Shown: in pieces, positions 55,640-64,000 of the stretch
Layout of the letters: each line of letters begins with the position of its first letter
Position numbering within the stretch: position 1 is the first letter of the stretch
Translations under genes and position numbers: made by a program
Source of the DNA: Phallus indusiatus
Taxonomy: Eukaryota > Basidiomycota > Agaricomycetes > Phallales > Phallaceae
Reading direction: 5' to 3'
NCBI GenBank assembly: GCA_027605045.1
Contig: JAQFWX010000001.1
Span: 2,356,001 to 2,420,000 of the forward strand
Length of the DNA stretch: 64,000 bases
The notes under the pieces: generated by a model
Database searches by the model: none
What the model saw: the letters and a program-made list of their open reading frames with translations, nothing else
What the model was told of the DNA's origin: nothing

Positions 55640-58600
55640 TTGGAACATTAAATATTAGGAATTGAACTTCGAAGTAAGCCGGTGCCACATTTCTGTGGTA
55701 GCCTGAGTTTCATCGTCGGCACTACTCAGTACTAAGATTCAGGGGTTATCTTTGTTGATCATCGTCCTGACACTTGAGAAGACGCGATGGACCCTTACCT
55801 TTCAACTATTTAATTCTTGCCACAAAACCAACTTGGACAGTTTCATAGGCCCCCAATATAGTTGACACGACTTTTGATCTGTCTTGCGGTTTCCATCGAC
55901 TTTTACCAAAGGTGAGGCACATATATTTGGTTGGGGATGAGCTTCGAAAGTTTGTTCCTTAGAAGTTGGAAAAATTGATGGGACGTCTGGACCGTTCTAG
56001 GGTTTATTAGTGATGGGTCATGTCTTTCGAAACTTTTTTAATTACACAATCTGCATCTCTCTGCGCGAGAAACGGCTACTACGCGCTTGTTCGACGTTGA
56101 AGGTGGAGACGAAACCAGACAAAGGTGTCTAGGTAAGATCTTTGAGGTGTTTATTTTTTTTCTCCCGATGATCTTAGGATCTGAATAGGGACATCGCAAA
56201 TCATTCTGGCACCTGTTGCAATAGACAAGTCAACATTTTTGGTTGGTCGTGAAAGAAGGTTTCTATATTTATATTTATCCCATACGCTATTCAGAAGAAT
56301 TGGTGGGAAGATTCACAATGATATAAAAAAAATGGTGCGCATCTACGTCATAGACACAGCCTTCGCCTGAGATCCACTCGAATTCGCCAGGTACAACACT
56401 GTCCTTTGCAGTAACCAGCCAACATCACCCATCGCAACGACCCTGGCGAATAGAACGGGCTACTGCGAGAAGTTCGATGTCGGACAGCGGAAAGGACACA
56501 AAGGGATTAAGTCGTCAAGCTCATAGATCGCATAAATGGCGTGGCGCTGGCAGAACCGTAGACGATAATGCTGTGAGGAACCGGGGTAAGGCATTATTCT
56601 AAAACACGGGGTCAGAGAACTTTAACAACAAGTTTAACAAACATCAGAGAGCGAATGAAAAGGTGACATGAAAAAGCGCAAAATTAACCAACATGATAAC
56701 GAGAGAACCGTCGTGCACATTCGGTTATACCAGTCAGATTTTTGTCTGCTTGAGAATACCAAGGTGATTTTTAGATAGAGGCCGAATCAAGAGTGAAAGG
56801 ACACCTATCGAGACAGCGAGATCTCCTCAAAATGAGGATCTGCATTACTGGAACATGAATCGTCTTTGATGGTGCACCCGGCTCAGTCACCGCAACGGGG
56901 GCGGAATCCTTGGCAGTATTGAGCACGCCATATGATTCCCTGGGTGCCAAGTCACTGATAATGTCGAGAGAAAGGTGATTGCCCCACTGGCGCACATCAA
57001 ACCAGACTCGTCTGTCGCAACCCACCCAGCCGCTACCTTCGCCTTCTGTTCCGGAGATTCCCTTGGCATTGACCGTTCGTTGTTTGATGGGCTTTATTAA
57101 CCCCATCCTCGCATGACTCTCAAAAGCGGACACGTTCTTTGATTAAAACATGTGAGTTACCATCTTCCACTTGCTTGTGTGCTCTGCACGCGACTGTACG
57201 ACGGATGATGATGAAATACGAAAGCTCCCTGTAAAGGATAATCAATCTTCTAATTTTGGCGTTGCCCGCACCGTGTTGACCCCGGAGATGTAGAATGGGG
57301 TTTGTACTGTAAGTATGTAGCATTCGAGCAAAATGAACTTACACGCCGCCATAATGTACATACTACCATCCACTTGACTTTTGGAATATGTCTGTCCACC
57401 AGCCTACAAGCTCTCTCATTCCTTTGTGCACGCCATTAATTTTCATTTTTAATGCCGGGTAGACACACTGTGGAACACGCGGAAAGAACGATCAGCACTC
57501 CAAGAAGGACGGTAAAAAAAAACAGAACCGACGCTCTCAGCGGACACGATAATGGTGGTGGTTAAACTGTTCCCAAGCTATCCTCCATCTTAAATGTGTC
57601 AGTGCGTTGGTCCCAGACGTCGAACACTGCGCAGGGCGGGGTGAAACTGCAAATTTAAACTCAGACGTTGCCAATGCGGCGCGGCTGGCCGCCGCTGTTT
57701 GAATCCTTTGGGAATCTTACGATGAAGATTCGCGCGATATTTATCTTGCTTGTCACTAGATCTATGAGGTATATGCAGGGAAGAAGTGAAAGCCTTTGGA
57801 CGGTGGTCGCTGGTGATCCGAATGTGTCATGTATGGTGTGATGAGATGGACAATGTCGGGGTATGTAGGTGTTCGCGCAATGTGGTGAGTGCGGACCTTA
57901 ATTTCCGCATCCGGAACGGTCCCGGACTCATCCAGTTGACTCGGGGTGAAGCAAGTGACGAACAATCAATGAGAGCTAGCATATTCTGCAGTTCAACCAC
58001 AATAGCATAACTGAGCAAGCTGATTTTGCGGAGAAGTGTGCGGCTTAGTCGATAGGCGTGAGGATAACATGCACGTGTTTCATCAGAAAGCGAGCAAAAG
58101 GGCCTAAAAACCAATAAACTCAGTAATATCAGTCTTAAGAACAATATTTGATAGAAAAATAAGCTTACAGAACATCTAAATAGTGTAGCGCTAACAAAGC
58201 CGTAGACGATGATGCTGAGAAAAACCATAAGCTGTTCCGAAGCACGGGGCCTCAGAGGGCTTCAAAAATTTGGGATACAATCAGCCGCCGCACAAAAGGG
58301 TCATGTGAAAGACCCTTACCCGGTATTGAGAGCACCGTTGTTCAGATTTGCGGGACCTTCAAACACACTATGGCGGCACATGTAGTCACAACTGCCCAGA
58401 CAGGCGAAGATCTTTTTTGCGCGAGATAGTCGCTCAGATCGATCTTGGCATTTTTGGCAGTCACGTTGTTCACGTGGGTCGCGCTGTACTAGATGATCCT
58501 GGAGAAGGAAAGGCAGTAAAATGAGGGCTCTGCTGTAAGCATCGCAATAAAAGCAGCAGTAAAGTGCACTTACACCGTCGTCATGCATCGTCACTAGCTA

Positions 58601-59300
58601 TTCCTAGGATGTTCAAGCTCTCTCTCACCTTGTGTATACGTCACCACTATCTCGTTTTTATGTCTGTGCCATTAGGTTTCTACCTGGTACGTTTAAATTA
58701 CACGCGGAGCAGACTTAGAATATCAGAAACTCGCAGACAGAACAATCAACGCACCAAAAAGACTGCACAGTAACAAATAGATTATCAGCAGAGGACGGTG
58801 GCGAAGAACTACCCCCAGCTTTCCGCCGTAAAAGTTGCTGCATAGCACCAGTTCTCTGGCTGGTCCTAGACACTGCGCCTCACGCATCCGGGATAGTGAA
58901 TAATGAAAAGAGAGGATTTCTCCGCAAAACCAACTCAAAACTGCAGAATTCGAATCTTGTGATGGTGTCCGTGGTCACTGGTGGGATAGAAGACAAGCTG
59001 TGGTTAGAAACGAGGAAAAATCGGCTGGCATGGACGCCATCACTGTAATACAAGACTGCACCCTTTCGAGTGCTTTGTGATTGCCAGGAAAAGCAGAAAG
59101 TTGGGCGCGAAAGAATGTCGAGAGAAGCTGCTGACGAGGACACTTGTATGATGGTGAGGACAACGGGTTCTAGCGCCCACGGGTTGCGGCGCCGGCATCT
59201 CCCGAGTCCTACATGCTGAAATACTGGCGAATGTGCATGGGCACTTCAAGTTTTCCGACCTCAGCCTCATTAGTACGCTTTTTCCATGCCGCAGAAAACA
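55640..59300 (-). repeat. Block Q2 of the tandem unit
   Basis: Homologue of 5133-8560. It lacks the 98-bp retroposon found in Q1 (compare about 56130). Minus-strand open segments include NHLSLDIISDLAPRESYG and GVLNTAKDSAPVAVTEPG (56771-57133) and YGFVSATLFR (about 58150-58228). Two partly similar halves (about 55900-57450 and 57450-59160) suggest an older internal duplication. No recognised domain. Confidence 0.4.
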
Positions 59301-59435
59301 ATAATAATACCTCAAAAAACGTACGAAAAAGACTTATTTTAAGTTTAATATGAGTGAAGTACTATGTCAAAAGTGACTCCAATTATTCTAAACCGACTCC
59401 GATTCGCGACTAACTTCGACGTCCGGAGACCTCAC

Positions 59436-61125
59436 TCAGGGCGAAATATTGATATCGTCATCACCGAGTCCTTCCATGACATTTTCGTGGTCACTCATTT
59501 CCACCATAATGGATTGATGCATATAATCCACCACACTTCGAAAGTGAAGGTTCGGTAATGTTACGTTTGTGGCTTGGATTATTGTTGAATTCCGTTGACG
59601 AAGATCCAAAGTAAAGCCCGCGAGCAGGATAGCCGATAAACTAGTATAGTCTAGAGATGAATACGGTGAATCTTGAAATAGGAAGGTAGACATACCCTTG
59701 TTCGAGGGTACCCAAAATAGAAATTACCTCCTGATGTGGTATGAATTTAAATTTGAGACTGCAATGTATTATTTTCGAAAATTGAGTATACCCACGGCAT
59801 TCAATCTGATCTATGAATAAAATCAAACTTTATCATAAAAACCGAATAAGCATAGATTTACTAGGTTAAAAATTGCAAGAGCGCCACAGAAACTAACCGC
59901 AAAACTTTTTCGAAGAGGCAATATCAGGCATTGACAAAAGATATCAGCTTGAGTTCTGTTCAAACCTACCAAAACTGTGATAGAACTGCAGTCCCCATCA
60001 TAAAACAACTTTTCAAGAGCATGATTGGAACTTACTCTGTCTACCCATTACAGAAACAAGGTCGTTGTTGTTTCGAATGCCAGCTTTGCCCTTCAGCTTC
60101 CACGTAGCCCAAACATTCCATAAACAAACACCAAAGACAACTAATTCCAATAAAAGAACTAAGATATTCCACAAAAAGGCTACCAGGTTAAGTTCAGCTA
60201 GATCATCATATTTAAAGCATCATAAGGTGAGCACGCTTTCGTCGGGAATTTACCATTAACACTGGAAAAGAATCAAGTGTGAGGTTCACATTTTCAATAA
60301 CATAACTTGAAATAACAGACTTGAACGGGAAACATCCACTAAATACTACAGAGCCTAAGCGAGGGAAAGAATGAAGCGAACCAGTAGTAGTATCATAGTA
60401 GAAACGGAATTCTCACCATAAAGGTCTGCAATGGAGCTTCCCATTAAAAGGAAGATCAAAATTCCAAGTATGACCTTATTCCCTTGGCAAAAAGCGTATG
60501 CTCGAATGATAAGTATACCTAATTAATATCATAGAAGTTATGTTACATGAATGTAGATCACACTAACCTTGGGTACTAATAATCATTACAAGGACCACGG
60601 CATTGTCTATGTTAGCCAGGTCATTGCAAAAGCTTTGGCCTCTTTGAGATTCATTTCTTGAGGATCATGATCATATATTGTTACCTTTCCTCCTGTAGGG
60701 AGGAATGTTCAACGTTGTTTGGACAATTAAGTTAATTCATTTGGCTTACTTCCACAAAAATTATCCAAACATTAATCATTTGGCTGATTAATGCACCATA
60801 TCTTGTAAGGGCATAAAGTAAAATCGGGATACTGAACGGCCGGGACGATAACCACATATATCTCCCTTCTCGTGGTATATTCAACACTGTAGTATAAACA
60901 ACAAGCGCTGGGATATCACTTTTATCAATTAACCGTTCATTGGCAGTTCTTCAGGTATGAGATAACTCACTAAAAGTGCTGAAAGAGACAAGTATAAACA
61001 CATTACTAATATTTATTGATCAATATTAAACACTGAATATCCAGAATGGTGACTCACTTCAAATATGCTTCCCGAATTAAAGCGTCTATCTCACTACTAG
61101 TTGCATTAACGGTACTGTTGTTCAT
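59436..61125 (-). CDS. DUF6533-type seven-helix membrane protein, copy E, uninterrupted
   Basis: Start at 61125 (MNNSTVNATSSEIDALIREA). Exon 2 (about 60780-60930) encodes LVVYTTVLNIPREGRYMWLS and LLYALTRYG, the DUF6533 hallmark. Next come SFCNDLANIDNAVVLVMIIS, IIRAYAFCQGNKVILGILIF, a loop segment with FSGCFP, and the helix segment near 60110. The last exon (59436-59660) encodes LLAGFTLDLRQRN, FRSVVDYMHQS and the end DDINISP, shorter than the tails of A, B and C. It is the only copy besides A with no transposon in it. About eight exons, all with short GT..AG introns. Probable plasma-membrane protein; ligand and role unknown. Confidence 0.75.
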
Positions 61126-61159
61126 CTTCAAGAATGAGGAATGAAAGTGCAGATGTACC

Positions 61160-64000
61160 GAATGACTGAGGACGAAATGGATGAAGTATTTTGAACTTCG
61201 TCTTCATGTTTGACAGACTGCCAGTCCTTAAATAACTGCTATCCAGTCAAGGCCGGATTTCTGGTTGCAAGTCTCAGGCAAGGGGCGTCTTCGTCAATCG
61301 TCGCATGGTATGTCAAGATAAAATGCCCATCATGTTCCTGACACCGTATTGATATTAGTGGCCTCACCTTCAAAGTACATCCCGCGGTATGATCTCCTGG
61401 AGTACTCTGGAGCTTTCGCAAGGTGATACACTCCGGAAATGAAACCCAGATCAATGATCAACGACGTCTAAAAAAGGTGAAATATTGATTGACACCGACC
61501 TCTTGATACCCCGACGACCCCGGCTTCCGATTTCGTTGGTGTTGGAAGATGATAAAAAATTTTAGCGAGAGGTTGTGATTGTCACATCACTCAACCAAAG
61601 TTCACAGGAGCATTCATAGGAAAATGTTTTTAGCTGGATTAGCCGCCCTACTGAATTATATCTGATAGAAGTTGTGGAACCTATTAGCGCGCGCAGTTTG
61701 ACAATAGGCAACTTCGATATAGTCGACATATCCGTTGATTTTCCTCCCAATTGTTATTGCCTTCGATCTGTGAAAAAGGGAAAATAGAAATCACCGCAAT
61801 CTTGTACCTTAATTATGAATTTGAATACAGAAAATCAGGTGCGTATATCCGGTGACGGGTCGGACACTAACTGTAAAAGATTTTTTCTGAGGTGTAATAA
61901 AATTGATGCGAGACGCAAGCAGGTCTAGCGTATTTACTGACAGTTGGTGATTCGCGTCTTTCAAAACAAGGCTTATGTGAACGTCTTTTTGTAGATGAGA
62001 GAGACGGCTAATACCTTCATGGCTCCCTTGTCTTCATTCGTCATTATATCTTTGATCTCAGTGACTCGGATCCCCTTCTACAAGCCACTCGCCCATCATA
62101 ATGGTTACAAATGGCACGGATGACCACTTAAAGAACCAGCTATTATGAAAACGTCAACAACCGGTAGCTAAAAGCATGTGGAGTGACACCGGCGACCATT
62201 TCAAAATCATGGCAGGTTCCGTGATCGTCCCAGTATCTTGAGCACCAATCTCACTGATTTGCTTCAGAAACGCAGCTGAACTATAGCTGTTGAGTCCAGC
62301 CTAGAACGAGTGCCGAATTAATTAAAATTAAATCTGTCAACGTTCTCACCACATCACACGCGTTATTGACGTGGTTGCGCGATGTTCCGAGAAGTTGCCA
62401 TTAGGTCTCTGTGAGTCTAACTTGAAGGGGCCGCAATCCGCGTGCCATCGTGTAGATTGTATTGTGAAGCTGACTCCGAAGTAGCCGGTAGAGCACGTCA
62501 AAAAGTACATGCCTTATCGACTAAAAAGTCGACTTGCCACTTCGCGGTCCATTGTATTTACTACGACATGATTAAGCGACTCATCGTCTTGACAGATAGA
62601 GAATTCCAAGCGAAAAGATTTCGATTCCGTCACTAAATCCCCCCATGTATTGAAAGCTAATCTAAACTCAAAATGTTTGCAAAAACACGAGTGGTGAAAT
62701 AGATAATTGAGAATTGACTTACAGCGGTGCTTGTAAAGAGAAACGTTATCTTGTTTGAATCGCACTAATCGTATTTAGTAAGCGCTAAAGCCCGGCGGAT
62801 GGACGTACCAATCACATTCAGTACAAGTCAATATCTCCATCACAACGACCACTAGGATAGAACTAGTTATTGTGAGAGGCTTGACAGTTCTGACATGAGC
62901 ACACGAAAACACGACCGGATAAGCCTAATTTGACCACTCACTCACTGTTGTCGTTGACTCGCGCTCGAGGTGAGGGAAGAAAGGACCGACGACATCTCAT
63001 TCTTGCAACTTAACCACGAAAATATGAAATAGGTATGCTCAGAAGGAAATGTACGGCGCATTCAGCAGGTGCGAGGAAGGATGCGTTTTTCCATCGGAAA
63101 GTGAGCAAACAAGCTTACAAATATTTAGCGTGGTGCTGGCGAAACCGTAGACGGTAATGCTAGGATGAACCGGGTGCGGAGAACTGTTCTGGAGCACGGG
63201 TCCTCAAATTTGCGAACTTCAACAAATTCGGAAACAATCAGCTGGCGCACCAAAGGGCTATATGAAAGGGCGAAAATGACCGTATTAGGTGCATCGTTGT
63301 GCACATGGGCGCCGCTCTACAGCACTGATGATGGCTGTATGTAGTGATGGAGGCCCCTCAAATCGATCTTGCCACGCATTCCTGACGTTCGTTTAGTCCA
63401 TCTTGCGAGCATTCTCACCCTTTCAAACAATGTCACTACTCTCTTGTCCTCATTCCTTGGCTTAAGCTTGCCCAATAGCTTTTTGTTGGGCAGACAGTCA
63501 CAGACTGCGGAACGCGCAGAACGAACGATGAACATACCCAAAAGAAGACAAGAACAGGGGACAATGTCAGCGGAAGGAGATCGTGCCGATGATCAGACTG
63601 GTTTTCCCCCGTGTGGGTTGTACATGTCAGTGCGTGGGTCCCAGACAAACACTACGCAGGGCTAAAGTAGTGGCCGCATGGACCAGCGTGGTGGTGGACA
63701 GGATGGATGTCGCCAACTGCAAATTCAAACTCAGATGTCAGGACGTTCGCGACTGTTGACGTTCACGTTCAGGCCTTCAAGCTAAAAATCTTCAGATGAA
63801 TCTTGAAGAAAATTCTAGTCGAGTTTTACAACTCAGAGCTGCAAAGTCGGAAGTGTTTGGGTGGTGCACTGGACGAGAGGTGAGGATGATCATTGATATC
63901 ACATTCACTGGCAAACACTCAATTTATTGCCATCAATGCAGTATGTCCGGAAGAGAATCAGTAGCTCGGAAAGGTTTGGTACTCCTAAGGCTTTGGGTCA
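61160..64000 (-). repeat. Block P3 of the tandem unit, runs off the window end
   Basis: Homologue of 1-2950, with which it shares more than with P2 (for example ACGCAGCTGAACTA and the AATTAAAATT tract near 62320). Segments include WGDLVTESKS (about 62620) and the VRPVTGY region (about 61840). It marks the start of a third unit whose DUF6533 genes would lie beyond 64000. Confidence 0.45.

Noticed and set aside
1..64000. CRISPR arrays, tRNA or rRNA genes, bacterial operons
   Set aside because: No regularly spaced repeats, no cloverleaf or rRNA sequence was recognised; splicing and retrotransposons show that this is fungal DNA.

Overview
This window is eukaryotic. It looks like an Agaricomycete (mushroom-forming basidiomycete) genome: genes are cut by many 45-65 bp GT-AG introns, the recognisable genes belong to mushroom-expanded families (DUF6533 seven-helix membrane proteins, a DUF6532-like protein, Plavaka/KDZ transposase), and a chromodomain Ty3/gypsy retrotransposon is present. 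I see no rRNA, tRNA or CRISPR array. The species cannot be named from the sequence alone.

Host layer. If the transposons are removed, 1-64000 is a tandem array of a ~10.6-10.7 kb unit: block P, a DUF6533 gene, block Q, a second DUF6533 gene. Unit 1 is 1-44803 (about 10.57 kb without the copia insertion), unit 2 is 44804-61159 (about 10.73 kb without Plavaka), and unit 3 starts at 61160 and runs off the end. The four DUF6533 genes are all on the minus strand: A (3347-5132), B (8756-44769, split by copia), C (48221-55604, split by Plavaka in intron 1) and E (59436-61125). A resembles C and B resembles E, as expected if the two-gene unit was duplicated.

Transposon layer. A Ty1/copia element (9325-43551) sits in gene B with LTRs and a 5-bp target duplication. 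Its coding region has been cut by solo LTRs, by a 21.6-kb hAT element (11857-33418, 19-bp terminal inverted repeats, 8-bp duplication), by another solo LTR (34311-41533) holding an intact chromodomain gypsy element (34398-41219), and by a 140-bp hAT-type MITE just before the copia stop codon. The gypsy 3' LTR is itself split by a solo LTR of a further family. The ~396-bp gypsy LTR also occurs as six further copies (9.9, 10.8, 11.1, 18.0, 30.9 and 32.8 kb), nearly all with clear 5-bp duplications. A 5.6-kb Plavaka element (49900-55524) carries its transposase and a divergent DUF6532-like gene.

Inside the hAT element are its own transposase (15267-18507, damaged), a pair of inverted LTR-like repeats around it, a GRF-type zinc-finger-like gene (19715-21660), serine-rich coding sequence, a MULE transposase (25514-28170), and, most unusually, two inverted copies of an unrecognised two-gene cassette lying just inside the two ends (12314-14356 plus strand, 31404-32735 minus strand). 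The cassette and the giant hAT that carries it are the best candidates for something undescribed. The gypsy element looks young and complete, with a self-priming binding site of the Tf1 type and a likely -1 frameshift site.
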